This document shows positions 50,545 through 58,912 of a stretch of 64,000 nt of DNA, one piece after another. The DNA comes from Isochrysis galbana (lineage: Eukaryota > Haptophyta > Isochrysidales > Isochrysidaceae). Position 1 is the stretch's first letter. Each line of letters starts with the position of its first letter. Made by a program: the position numbers and the translations under genes. The notes below the pieces were generated by a model, which saw only the letters and a program-made list of their open reading frames with translations, did not search any database and was not told the DNA's origin. The DNA is taken from NCBI GenBank assembly GCA_018136815.1, contig CM030938.1, forward strand, positions 532,128 through 596,127. The letters run 5' to 3'.

Positions 50545-51010
50545 ATGGCTCCCACGGCCAAGCCCAAGCCTCCCTCGCGCCCAGAGTTGCCCAAAGGGCA
50601 CTGCACTGTGCAGGCGCGCGATGCCCGCGCCCTCGAGCGAGCACGCGCGCTCGAGGACATCCAAAAGGCGGTGGCCTACTGCCGCGAGCACCGCGTACAG
50701 CGGCGCCAAAGCCGCCGTTGCCCCGGGACTGTTCCCTCTGGCAACACGGCACAAGGTACAAGGTAACCACCGCGCTTGCAAAGGCGGCGGAGGGAAAAGC
50801 AACAGCAAGAGACTCCAACCAACAGATCCTCACCAACAACGAGCGGCTGAAACTTGCTCAGTGGATTCTGTCCCGTGCTGACTCCCACGAGCCCCAAAAC
50901 AGACACCAGATATCTCTCGTAAGGTCCGCGAGATGCTCGGCGAGCGGCACCGCTTCAACAAGTCTAAGAAGTTCGGGGCAAGGGCGCCATTCTCCTGAAC
51001 ACTGAACACC
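50545..51010 (+). pseudogene. Possible HTH (pogo/CENP-B-like) transposase fragment
   Basis: Starting at an ATG at 50545, frames read MAPTAKPKPPSRPELPKG, LEDIQKAVAYCREH and AKAAVAPGLFPLATRHKVQ. After a frame change come LTNNERLKLAQWILSRADSH and a VREMLGERHRF-like segment. The order (an initial helix pair with Lys/Ala, then N/L..E..LA.WI and a helix) resembles the N-terminal DNA-binding half of pogo-type transposases. At least two frameshifts and no DDE domain. LINE D inserted just downstream. Confidence 0.3.
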
Positions 51011-51170
51011 CCCGAGTTGCAGCACTTGAACTCGGACGTCGACCTCTCCCATACATTCTTAATTTAATTTTTAACAAATTTTTATGGGTCGCGGCGCGGC
51101 AAAGGAACGGGGCTAGCGCTCACTCAAGACAGGACACCCTGCCGCGGCAAGCGCAAGCACCCTTCCCCCC

Positions 51171-52178
51171 TTATGCCACCCAGCTCCTCACTAGCTTTCT
51201 ACCTGCGCTAGCCAGAGCGCCCCTCCCTCCACACTCAGACAGCCCCCTACGCCAGGATCCTGTTCTGGTCTCGCAGGCAAGGGGGCCTAATGGGAGGGAG
51301 AGGAGCAACTCCTCAGAGAGGAGCTGTGGGGAAGGAGATGTCTGAGTGGGGGCGCTATACCCTTGCGCTAGGCATGGGCAGCGACGCCGCCTCAAGACAT
51401 GTCCTCCCTCTTGTCTTAAGTCGAAATTATTGGTGCTTGAAACAGAGAACGAGGGGGTTTGTGCTTCTTGGGTTGGTTGTAGTTGGAAGAGGGAGTGGGA
51501 GAGGGATTCAAGCATTGGAAGAGGGCCCAAAGGGCATTGAGTTGTAGGTAGTTGTGGCCCACAAGAGTGGGGTGAAAACGATAAGTGTATCAACATGGGT
51601 CTTGAGTTGAACTTTTTGGTGCTTGAAACAGAGGGTGAGGGTGAGGGGGTTCGTGCTGTTTGGGTTGGTTGTGGTGTGAAGGGGGAGTGGGAGAGGGAGT
51701 CTAGTGTTGAAAGAGGGCCCAAGGCAGGGCACTGAGCTGTAGGTACTTGTGGCCCACAAGAGTGGGGTGAAGAAAACAAGTGTGTCAACAAGTTGGGAAA
51801 CAGAGGCATGGGGTGCTCTCCAGGGAAGATTGATGGTTGTGAAGTGCCCTCCCATGATGGGTGCACTGAGGGTAGAGGTTTCCACCATGGGGAGGGCAGC
51901 AAAGCTGCCCTCCCACATGAGGTGCTCTTGGGGTGGGAGGGTTTCCCACTGTTGGAGGGGGTCTCAAAGACCCCCTGCATGCTACGCAGAGCCATGGTGG
52001 CAACCTGTTCGGTGCCAATGCTCGCCACCCCGCGCGCCTGCGCGGGTGTGGTTTGGATGGGTTGGATGGGCTCTGAGAGGGCTTTCTGACGAGCCGCCTC
52101 GGGCGGCATGGGGCGTCCCAGGTGGGGCGCGGTGGCGAGGGTCGCCTGGGGCTCGGGAGCGGTCGCGGCACGCTCCAT
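51171..52178 (-). CDS. Element D ORF1-like protein with internal duplication
   Basis: 335 codons, starting MERAATAPEPQATLATAPHLGRPMPPEAARQ. The family-type start (MERA) and a GRP motif are kept. The middle is Pro/Ser/Thr-rich and includes two copies of a module of about 60 residues (SPHSCGPQ-PT-QCP-LGPL...LSHS...PTQ-A-TPS-SVSST). The globular and Cys/His regions of ORF1 are absent. Function unknown; it may be a passenger frame. Confidence 0.45.
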   Translation of the reverse strand: MERAATAPEPQATLATAPHLGRPMPPEAARQKALSEPIQPIQTTPAQARGVASIGTEQVATMALRSMQGVFETPSNSGKPSHPKSTSCGRAALLPSPWWKPLPSVHPSWEGTSQPSIFPGEHPMPLFPNLLTHLFSSPHSCGPQVPTAQCPALGPLSTLDSLSHSPFTPQPTQTARTPSPSPSVSSTKKFNSRPMLIHLSFSPHSCGPQLPTTQCPLGPLPMLESLSHSLFQLQPTQEAQTPSFSVSSTNNFDLRQEGGHVLRRRRCPCLAQGYSAPTQTSPSPQLLSEELLLSLPLGPLACETRTGSWRRGLSECGGRGALASAGRKLVRSWVA

Positions 52179-52203
52179 AGTTCAAACTATAACAATAGTT
52201 TTG
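52156..52203 (-). promoter_or_regulatory. Double-hairpin leader of D, abutting the target duplication
   Basis: Hairpin 1 starts within one or two bases of the duplication boundary. Spacer of 4 nt, then ATG and hairpin 2. Confidence 0.75.
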
Positions 52204-52360
52204 CTCTCCCATACATTCTTTCAGAGGTTGTATCCGTGGTGGCGTGCGCATGGCGTTGCGGTTGCGATCGACGAGGGGACTTCGAGCTTCGAGGGCTGAG
52301 GAGTACCGGCGGTCCAAGAAATTCACGGAGGCCGTAGTGCAGCGGCATTTCTTAGCATTT

Positions 52361-53866
52361 CTACGGCAAATGTGGTCTAGAAAACGAGCTTGTTGACGCG
52401 GGGATCATATTGATCCCCGCACCAAGGTAAGCCTTTCCGCGCTTCCGCGCCCCTTCTGCAGCACATGTGCTGTGCTTGCGGCGTACGCTGTACGTGATTG
52501 CACTGAAAGGTTCCGCGCCCTGAGAGATCTTTTCGCTGAAAAGCCATACATAGTAGCTCCGCAACGAAACCAAAATCGCGGAGTCGTCGGTTGCTACATT
52601 GTCTTCCTTTAGGGCCGGCTGCGGGTCTTCCCATCTCACTCCGGCGTACATCGCCGGGATGTCGCCGCTAGCGTGTCTCGGTGTAAATCTCTTGAAAAAT
52701 TGCTTTGTAACAAGCTCTTCCGCCCTTATGATTTTTTCCGCTAGGGACGGGGACGGTGAGAAAGTACGTCTTTTGTCGATTACTTTGCGATTGAGTTCCG
52801 TTAAGGTGTCCGGCCGGGCCGTCCCGGGGGTCGCCGCCATCTGGGCTTTCCTAGCGTCTGCTACCGCGTCGATTTCCGCTTGCGCGTACCTTTGTCTTCT
52901 GCGAAGCTCGACCGCCTTCGCGAGGAGGATCGAAGATACTTTCCTTTTGGATTCCGTCCAAGTGGATAGCTTGTCCCCGGCGTCCTCTCCCGGATGGACC
53001 GGGTATAGTCTCCTCCAGAGGAGGCCGATCATCTCTCGGGTCTCCGGGTCTTCTAATACCTCCAAAGGTATCTTGGCCTCTATCTCTGTTGCCCTCCGTG
53101 GGGGGGCAATAGCGAAAGTCGCTACTACCGGGTGGTGGTCCGACGCCGCTAGGCCCGTGAAAAGCTTAAGATCTATGTATGCCTTGTGCCATCTCCACGT
53201 GGAGTAGTATTCCGCGGCGTATACCCGATCTATCCTCGTGTGGGTCTGATGCCCGCACCTCGTGTATTGGTCCCTAAGGCCCGGATTTACCAGTAATTGG
53301 ATGTCCGTGAGCCCATGTGTGGCGAGCGCCCTCGCGAGGGCTCTGCCTCCCGAATTTGCGTAAGGGGTCGCTCCCGCGATGGACCGGGTATCTCTACGTA
53401 CGCTCTCCACGCAATTGAAGTCGCCCGCTAATATAGTGTGAGAAAGTATTTCCGGCGTCTCGTGTAGCGTTTTGATGTCTTCTTTTCGTTTATTAGGTTG
53501 AGAATTAAGATACACAGAGGAGAAAGCTATCGTTTCATGCCCGATTTTTGCCTTTACTACTACCAGCCTCCCCGGGATAACTACCGACCAAGATTCTACT
53601 ACTACGTCGCTTCTGTCTCTTCTAATGGCTATCGCCACTCCGCTTCCCGGGTCGCCCCTAGTTGCGGGAGTTTGAAACCAGTCCCACCCTAGGGACCGGG
53701 CCAAGTTTCGCACCTTCAAGTGCCATCCATCGGAGTAATGATGCAATTCTTGCGCATAAAGGATGTGGACTCCTCCTAATCTCGCTTGCGCTAGCGTAGA
53801 TGCTAATTTATGTTTTGCTCCATTCAAATTGTATGTCGCAATCTTAAGATCACTATTATTCACCAT
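52361..53866 (-). CDS. Element C ORF2: AP-type endonuclease with truncated RT region
   Basis: 501 codons from the ATG at 53866. Residues 1-240 form an exonuclease-endonuclease-phosphatase domain with YNLNG, QELHH, VYLNSQ, AGDFN, RIDRVY and SDHHPVVATF, so the target-nicking activity is probably intact. Residues 250-440 are the helical linker before the reverse transcriptase (EVLEDPETREMI, WTESKRKVSSILLAKAVELR). After FSAI, where the RT domain should start, codons become unrelated and stop. Without RT the protein cannot complete retrotransposition. It might still nick DNA. Confidence 0.8.
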   Translation of the reverse strand: MVNNSDLKIATYNLNGAKHKLASTLAQARLGGVHILYAQELHHYSDGWHLKVRNLARSLGWDWFQTPATRGDPGSGVAIAIRRDRSDVVVESWSVVIPGRLVVVKAKIGHETIAFSSVYLNSQPNKRKEDIKTLHETPEILSHTILAGDFNCVESVRRDTRSIAGATPYANSGGRALARALATHGLTDIQLLVNPGLRDQYTRCGHQTHTRIDRVYAAEYYSTWRWHKAYIDLKLFTGLAASDHHPVVATFAIAPPRRATEIEAKIPLEVLEDPETREMIGLLWRRLYPVHPGEDAGDKLSTWTESKRKVSSILLAKAVELRRRQRYAQAEIDAVADARKAQMAATPGTARPDTLTELNRKVIDKRRTFSPSPSLAEKIIRAEELVTKQFFKRFTPRHASGDIPAMYAGVRWEDPQPALKEDNVATDDSAILVSLRSYYVWLFSEKISQGAEPFSAITYSVRRKHSTCAAEGARKRGKAYLGAGINMIPASTSSFSRPHLP

Positions 53867-55508
53867 GACGGTACAGGCAACTTACTCCGTTCACGCAGTA
53901 CCCTGGATAGGCCTTATTAGGTTTCAGATTGCACTTGACCATACAATTTTGTTTACCCGTGGCGGGGTCCTTTACCCAACATCCGGGGATGTCATGGCTG
54001 GAAGAGCATTGGACGATTTGTCGCCCCTTCATGCGATTATTTTTGCATTCGCCTGCCATGAATCGACGGCACGGTGCCGCCGCTCCAAGACCCATTAGGG
54101 CCCTGTAGTCCATGGCGTTGCTTACTTCGCGTTGGCGTTTGCGCTGCTCCGCTTTCGCCTTGTCTTGTTCGCACGTGCATTGGCGAAAGCTGACTTGGTT
54201 CTTGCGTAGATATGAGATAGCCCAGGGCTTATCGTATCCTTTGCACCCGCCCGGGGCGTCGTGTATGGCAATGTCGCCGTCCGGTGTTACGCATTCCACC
54301 GATGAGCGGACCGCGTAGTCCAAGTTGAAGTTTTCCCCGTCATCGAGGGTCACGTGGAAGGTTCGGGGAAAGCGATGGCCCAGGGCGGTGGTGTCTGTGT
54401 ATACGTAGAAGTGCCAAATTGGACGTTTACCGGCTTCTACCTTAGTGATCCCTTCGAGCGTGGTCTTGACTCGCTGTTGATTGCCCCTAAGGACATGGAA
54501 GCCTTCACGCTCCAATGCACTAGCCAGATGCCGAGTTTTAGTTTTGTATGCCTTAATCGGATCGAATATGCGAAACACGATGTAGGTGGCGACCTCTTTG
54601 AGAGAGGACCTGATAGCGCTAGATTTGCGGGGAGCTGAGTCGGCTATCGTGCCATAGGTGACTCCAAACTCATGCGGGACTCCCGAGAGTACCGTTTGAA
54701 GTTTGTCGCCATAAGCGGCCTTGAATTGGTCGTGAGCATCGTCGTCGACGTAGAAAATCCATGGGCCCTTTCGGCCCTTGTCCATCCCATCTGGCGTGGC
54801 ATCTAGGCCCTCTAGCCTAGAGAGAAGAAACTTCATGAACGTGGCTACATCCTCACTTTTAATGTCCTTTTTGTCTTCAGCTAGTTGCGCTAGCTGAATG
54901 AAAAAGGGTGTGTCTTCGGGTTCCTCTTCTTCATCCATTGGAGGGGGAGCGAGTTGGGTGGTGTTGGTGGGAGTCCCTTTGGGATCCGACTGTGGGTCGG
55001 CCCGCTTGCGCGACAGCTGTTGCGGTTGTTGTTGGGCTGGCTGCTTCAGAGCTTGTTGGGCTGGCTCCTTCAGTTTGTTCCCATGCGTGGCTTCTGCATA
55101 CGACTTGGGCGCATGGGTTGTTAGTTGGTTGGTGGGAGCAAAAGCTCCAAGGATTGATTGTTGTGTCAAGTGCCCGCCCCCGAGGGGTGCACTGCTGGTA
55201 GGAGTTACCACCATGGGGGTGGCAGCAATGCTGCCACCCACCATGGGGAGTCCTTGATTGGGTGGCGAGACGGTGGAGCTGGGCGGCTGAGCCAGTTGCT
55301 GGCTCTGTTGCTCTGCAGGGAACAGGGCACGGCCTGTTCCCTGCTTCTGGGGCTGGTGAGGAGGCGAGGGTGGCGGAGCCATGTCGACGTCGGTGTCTGG
55401 TGGGGCAGAGGCCTGCGAGCGCTTTGGCTCCGGCGGTTTGGGGCGGCCCCGTTGGGGCGTCGTGGCGGCGGGGGGCTGGGAGAGGGGAGCGGTCGGCGCG
55501 CGCTCCAT
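53856..55508 (-). CDS. Element C ORF1: zinc-finger RNA-binding-type protein, intact
   Basis: 550 codons. MERAPTAPLSQPPAATTPQRG, then about 190 Pro/Gln/Ser-rich residues, an acidic patch (DEEEEPEDTP), and a globular middle (VATFMKFLLSRLEGLDATPDG, GPWIFYVDDDAHDQF, VATYIVFRIFDPIKAYKTK). The C-terminal 80 residues have at least nine Cys with His (CRRFMAGECKNN, CSSSHDIPGC, YCVNGVSCLYRHGE), compatible with two CCCH-type fingers. It is the intact reference for this ORF1 family. ORF1 of LINEs usually binds the element RNA. The stop codon overlaps the start of ORF2 by 11 nt. Confidence 0.7.
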   Translation of the reverse strand: MERAPTAPLSQPPAATTPQRGRPKPPEPKRSQASAPPDTDVDMAPPPSPPHQPQKQGTGRALFPAEQQSQQLAQPPSSTVSPPNQGLPMVGGSIAATPMVVTPTSSAPLGGGHLTQQSILGAFAPTNQLTTHAPKSYAEATHGNKLKEPAQQALKQPAQQQPQQLSRKRADPQSDPKGTPTNTTQLAPPPMDEEEEPEDTPFFIQLAQLAEDKKDIKSEDVATFMKFLLSRLEGLDATPDGMDKGRKGPWIFYVDDDAHDQFKAAYGDKLQTVLSGVPHEFGVTYGTIADSAPRKSSAIRSSLKEVATYIVFRIFDPIKAYKTKTRHLASALEREGFHVLRGNQQRVKTTLEGITKVEAGKRPIWHFYVYTDTTALGHRFPRTFHVTLDDGENFNLDYAVRSSVECVTPDGDIAIHDAPGGCKGYDKPWAISYLRKNQVSFRQCTCEQDKAKAEQRKRQREVSNAMDYRALMGLGAAAPCRRFMAGECKNNRMKGRQIVQCSSSHDIPGCWVKDPATGKQNCMVKCNLKPNKAYPGYCVNGVSCLYRHGE

Positions 55509-57846
55509 CGCTAAAACTATAACAATAGTTTTTTCCCGCAAGGATCGCTCTTAAGATCGACCTAACGGACCTGCCGTCCGCGTTGCCATATTGGATGTTA
55601 TAAAAGTCAGTCAGGATGTACCTCCACGCCAGGATGCCTAAGTATCCCGAGGAGGGGTGCGGTCTGTCCACTTGATAGCAGAAAAGACGTTGGGCTGTTT
55701 CGGATCCCGGCCTAAGGTTGATCCCCAGAAGTCCTTCTATGAATTCAAAGATGGGCTCCGTCGCGATGCATGAGGCCAGGTGGGCGGAGCTTTCAGGGGC
55801 TATGCCGCAAAAGCGGCATGTTGGATCGTCAGCAAAGCGGTTCGCTGTAGCTAACCTCCTATGTAGGATATGTTTGAAATGCAAATAAGAGTCTCTAGGC
55901 GTCAAAAAGTTATATTTGTATAGTTGCGATATTTGTTTCCACTTTCCCGAGAGGACCGGTAACCTTTTCTCCCATCTTAGTGTGGATTTTTGTGTTTTGG
56001 TTTTCCTCAAAGCGAGGAACGCTTTAGTCAAGTCCCTGACACTTACATCCTCTAGTGTTGTACGCGTGCCGCGTAGCATGTATTCTTGAGGTAACGGGTA
56101 CGCCGTTTCCGCCGGGCCGTCGTACGCACGTCCCCACTTCAGCGGGGTGTACAGTTCGTCGGGCAGTAGTTGCGGGCTAATCCGCTCGTGAACGTGGGGC
56201 TCTCCCATGACATTGAGCTGGACTTTGTGGTAGTCGCCTCCTCGGCGCAGATAAAAGTTATGGTCTATGTCCACTAGGATCTCGCCTAGATCGTGTGCGT
56301 CCGGATCTTCCTGAGGGACTATCTCTTGCTCCTCTGGAGCCGGGGGCGGAGTCTTCGCTTGTTTTCTAAGAAGGTTCATATAATCGAAAGTGGTATGTAT
56401 TAGTCTTGATCTCGTCCACTCAGAAATCTTTTCCCACGACTTAAGAAAGGGGCCTACCGATATGTAATTTCCCCTATGGCGTATCCAACGTTCTCCGTCC
56501 GGCAAGTAGGCCGCGCATTCTTCAATAGTGTAAACGTCCCCCGTATCCGGGTTTATGGTGTTGTGAACAATAACTGTCTGTAGAGACTCCCATTTCGACC
56601 TATGTGAGTGGTGAATAGCCCGAGGCTTGTGGAAAAGATTGTGCCATATCGGGGAGCCCTGGGTGCCTTCTCGTGTGATTTCTCCCCTAAGGAAGTTGAT
56701 CCTTCTGAAGTTTTCCAGCGCATGCTTCCAGAAGGCCGGGAGCGTGTTATTGCCGCGAATGCTAGCCGTGAGGCTCTTCGAGTCGACCTTTGAAAAGACC
56801 GCCGCTCGCCCTAAGGGGGTGCGGCTGAACCATTGATCCAAGACTATCTTCCACTCCGCCATTGACGGGTTAAGATATCGGACTATCCATATCGCTTGGA
56901 GCGCCCTCGTGTGTTCGGCCATGGGAAGTAATCCGACCCCCAGTAGGGGCCCGTCTTCGCTCGTGCCTACCCTCGGATATGCCGGAAGGGTTATCCATTT
57001 CGGACCCTCTTGCGAGGAGCCCAGCTCGTCCACCTGTAGCCGGGGAGACCTATCCCATAGTATAGTTTGAACGTCCGAGTCTATGGCCTCCATGAACCAT
57101 GCCGGAGGGGTGGACGTGGATAGCCAATATCTCGGCGTCCCGTAGATTATGAAGTTTACTAGTAGCGTCCTCCCGTGAATGGAGAGACTCTTCAGACCCC
57201 TCCAGGTTGCGACCTTTTTCTTAAGCTTTGCGTAGAGCTTTTCCCAGAAGGAGTCTTCGGGCTCCTCTTCCTCATCAGGTGGAGGAGAAGCAAAAGGGGT
57301 GGTGTTGTGGAGAGTCGGCTTTGGATCCGATTGAGGATCCGCCCGCTTGCGCGATGGCTGCTGTGGTTGTTGGGCTTGTGGCTGCTGGGCTTGCTGGGCT
57401 GGATCCTTCCCTTTGTGTCCATGCGCAGCTTGCGCGTATGTCCTGGCTGCTTGAGTTGGTTGTTGGTTTGAGGGCGCAAAGGCCCCCAAAATGGATTGTT
57501 GTGTTAAGTGCCCGCCCCCGAGGGGTGCACTGATGGTAGGAATGGCCGCCATGGGGGTGGCAGCAGAGCTGCCACCTCCCATGGGGAGTCCTTGAGTTGG
57601 TGGAGGAGCGGAGGGGTTGGGTGGCAGGGCATTGCCCTGGGTCTGGTTGTCACCAGGGAACAGGACTCTGCCTGTTCCCTGGTTCTGTGGCAGCTTGGGA
57701 GGCGAGGGTGGTGCCGTCATGTCGACGTCGTTGTCAGGCGGCGCGGCGGCCTGTGGGCGCTTGGGCTCCGGCGGTTTGGGGCGGCCCCGTTGGGGCGTCG
57801 TGACGGCGGGGGGCTGGGAGGTGGGAGCGGTCGGCGCGCGCTCCAT
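54931..57846 (-). CDS. Fused frame of element A reading through into element C
   Basis: 971 codons. Residues 1-198 are ORF1 N-terminus (MERAPTAPTSQPPAV...DEEEEPED). From residue 199 it is the ORF2 region behind the RT palm: WEKLYAKLKKKVATWRG, SIHGRTLLVNFIIYGTPRYW, LDQWFSRTPLGRAAV. Then follows a Cys/His knuckle CRFCGIAPESSAHLASC, typical of the zf-RVT segment near the end of LINE ORF2. At codons for GKNYCYSFSDGARADRS the frame passes through C's hairpin leader and continues, out of phase with C's ORF1, to 54931. The last 200 residues are therefore a read-through artefact or chimeric tail. No RT activity is possible. Confidence 0.6.
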   Translation of the reverse strand: MERAPTAPTSQPPAVTTPQRGRPKPPEPKRPQAAAPPDNDVDMTAPPSPPKLPQNQGTGRVLFPGDNQTQGNALPPNPSAPPPTQGLPMGGGSSAATPMAAIPTISAPLGGGHLTQQSILGAFAPSNQQPTQAARTYAQAAHGHKGKDPAQQAQQPQAQQPQQPSRKRADPQSDPKPTLHNTTPFASPPPDEEEEPEDSFWEKLYAKLKKKVATWRGLKSLSIHGRTLLVNFIIYGTPRYWLSTSTPPAWFMEAIDSDVQTILWDRSPRLQVDELGSSQEGPKWITLPAYPRVGTSEDGPLLGVGLLPMAEHTRALQAIWIVRYLNPSMAEWKIVLDQWFSRTPLGRAAVFSKVDSKSLTASIRGNNTLPAFWKHALENFRRINFLRGEITREGTQGSPIWHNLFHKPRAIHHSHRSKWESLQTVIVHNTINPDTGDVYTIEECAAYLPDGERWIRHRGNYISVGPFLKSWEKISEWTRSRLIHTTFDYMNLLRKQAKTPPPAPEEQEIVPQEDPDAHDLGEILVDIDHNFYLRRGGDYHKVQLNVMGEPHVHERISPQLLPDELYTPLKWGRAYDGPAETAYPLPQEYMLRGTRTTLEDVSVRDLTKAFLALRKTKTQKSTLRWEKRLPVLSGKWKQISQLYKYNFLTPRDSYLHFKHILHRRLATANRFADDPTCRFCGIAPESSAHLASCIATEPIFEFIEGLLGINLRPGSETAQRLFCYQVDRPHPSSGYLGILAWRYILTDFYNIQYGNADGRSVRSILRAILAGKNYCYSFSDGARADRSPLPAPRRHDAPTGPPQTAGAKALAGLCPTRHRRRHGSATLASSPAPEAGNRPCPVPCRATEPATGSAAQLHRLATQSRTPHGGWQHCCHPHGGNSYQQCTPRGRALDTTINPWSFCSHQPTNNPCAQVVCRSHAWEQTEGASPTSSEAASPTTTATAVAQAGRPTVGSQRDSHQHHPTRSPSNG
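55486..55532 (-). promoter_or_regulatory. Double-hairpin leader of C
   Basis: Perfect 8-bp hairpin 1 at 55513-55532, spacer AGCG, ATG 55508-55506, and hairpin 2 GGAGCG/CGCTCC ending at 55486. Confidence 0.75.
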
Positions 57847-57870
57847 CGCTAAAACTATAACAATAGTTTT
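55533..57870 (-). mobile_element. Non-LTR retrotransposon A: ORF1 start fused to ORF2 C-terminus
   Basis: Starts at 57870 with the same perfect hairpin 1, 4 nt, ATG at 57846 and hairpin 2. ORF1 runs for 198 codons to the acidic patch, then joins in frame to the post-catalytic part of ORF2. The rest of ORF1, the endonuclease and the RT palm are missing. It ends at 55533 where element C begins, without a stop codon or 3'-UTR between them. Either C inserted into A, or C was attached to A's 3' end. Confidence 0.75.
57824..57870 (-). promoter_or_regulatory. Double-hairpin leader of A
   Basis: Perfect 8-bp hairpin 1 at 57851-57870, spacer AGCG, ATG 57846-57844, hairpin 2 to 57824. Confidence 0.75.
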
Positions 57871-58520
57871 TTGGCACCTGATACTGAGAGCAGATAGATG
57901 TACACCGGCGGCGAGCGCCCCGCGCTACACACATGTCGCGCCATCTCGTGAAGTGTATGAGCGCTCCCTACAGTGAGTGAGTGGGAGACGAAGGAACAGA
58001 GGCAGCTCAACAGAGGGATGGTGGGCGGTGGGCGAGGGCGTCGAGAACTGCTCACCGGCCACGGCAGTGGTCCGGCAGTGGTCCAAGATAATTAATGTGC
58101 CACCATGGCCTTGCGACTCCCTCTCCCTCCCGGTCCACCAGAGCCCCTACTCCTCTCGCCTCGCGCTATTGTCAGACTTTTGTACAGCCGTTTTGGGCCC
58201 GCTCCACGTGCTGCGACGGTCGTGTGAGAACGACGCGAGCGCGACGGAGCAACGCTGGCAGGGTAGTGTGCCTGCGGTTCTGTCTCACCTGTGGGAGCCC
58301 TGCGGCAGCCCGCATAGTGGCTAGGTGGCTAGGCCAGATGTGTCGGATCAGCCCGATGAAAGCGGGAGTCCTGCCGGCACTTCCCAAAAATAGAACGTCA
58401 AACTTTTGGCAACGAGGGGTACTCTCTCAATGCCAATGTCCGAGGAGAGCGTTATTTTGGTAAAAGTGAAAAGTGTGCGTATTTGCCAGGCAGGTGGGCT
58501 ACTGTATCGTTCGTTGCGAA
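57871..58520. other. Intergenic, no gene seen
   Basis: Between LINE A and the promoter-side G/C runs of the E2 gene. Short frames only. Confidence 0.35.
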
Positions 58521-58912
58521 CCCAAATCCCCCCCCCCCCCCCCCCCCCCCTCCGCGAGTATACTTTACACCGGCCAAGAGAGAGAGCCTCCGCCCCATCA
58601 TCAGCAACAACTGCCAATGTACTCTGTGGCCAGGGGGAAGGGGAGGGGGGGGGGAGGGGGAGGAGGGGGCAAGTCTTTCTGCGAGATACTATTGTTTGGT
58701 GGGGGCCCCCCAAGGCCAGCCCTCGGCCAGGCGGTAGGGCTCAAGGGCTCGCCACGAAAACGAAGAAAGCTTCATTTACAGAGAGGTGATAAAGAGGTTA
58801 GAGTAGTGACAAGAGGAAGAAGAGGAAGAAGGACGGGAGAGAAGGGGGGAGGGGGGCGCGGAAGACGGGAGAGCCGCGGCGGTCCGAGCTGGACGGCCCG
58901 AGTTCCAACTTG
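58521..58912 (+). promoter_or_regulatory. C-run/G-run region upstream of the UBE2Q-like gene
   Basis: C run at about 58528-58552, G-rich blocks at 58630-58665 and 58840-58860, then the ATG at 58913. The same kind of pairing as at other gene starts. Frames across it are low complexity. Confidence 0.35.

Larger units (their letters stand above)
51061..52203 (-). mobile_element. Leader-family non-LTR element D with 17-bp target-site duplication
   Basis: CTCTCCCATACATTCTT flanks both sides (51044-51060 and 52204-52220). The 5' end carries hairpin 1 (AAACTAT-TGTT-ATAGTTT within 52183-52203), 4 nt, ATG at 52178 and hairpin 2 (GGAGCG with CGCTCC). One frame is followed by a 3' A/T-rich tail (TTTGTTAAAAATTAAATT). 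No endonuclease or reverse transcriptase. The frame contains a direct duplication of about 185 bp (51421-51600 and 51605-51795). A full-length, non-autonomous insertion. Confidence 0.82.
52221..55532 (-). mobile_element. Non-LTR retrotransposon C, RT core deleted
   Basis: The 5' end at 55532 has hairpin 1 (AAAACTAT-TGTT-ATAGTTTT), 4 nt, ATG at 55508 and hairpin 2. ORF1 and the ORF2 endonuclease are intact. The sequence upstream of the reverse transcriptase runs to about 52500 (FSEKISQGAEPFSAI) and then breaks into unrelated codons and stops. C begins directly where element A's frame ends, in the same orientation. Element D is inserted at or beyond its 3' side. The natural 3' end is unresolved because no target duplication was found. 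Almost identical to E1 over 2.8 kb. Confidence 0.8.

Noticed and set aside
57824-57870. Hairpin leader as a self-cleaving (HDV-like or hammerhead) ribozyme
   Set aside because: No hammerhead core words and no nested double-pseudoknot arrangement can be drawn; it is two simple hairpins around the ATG.
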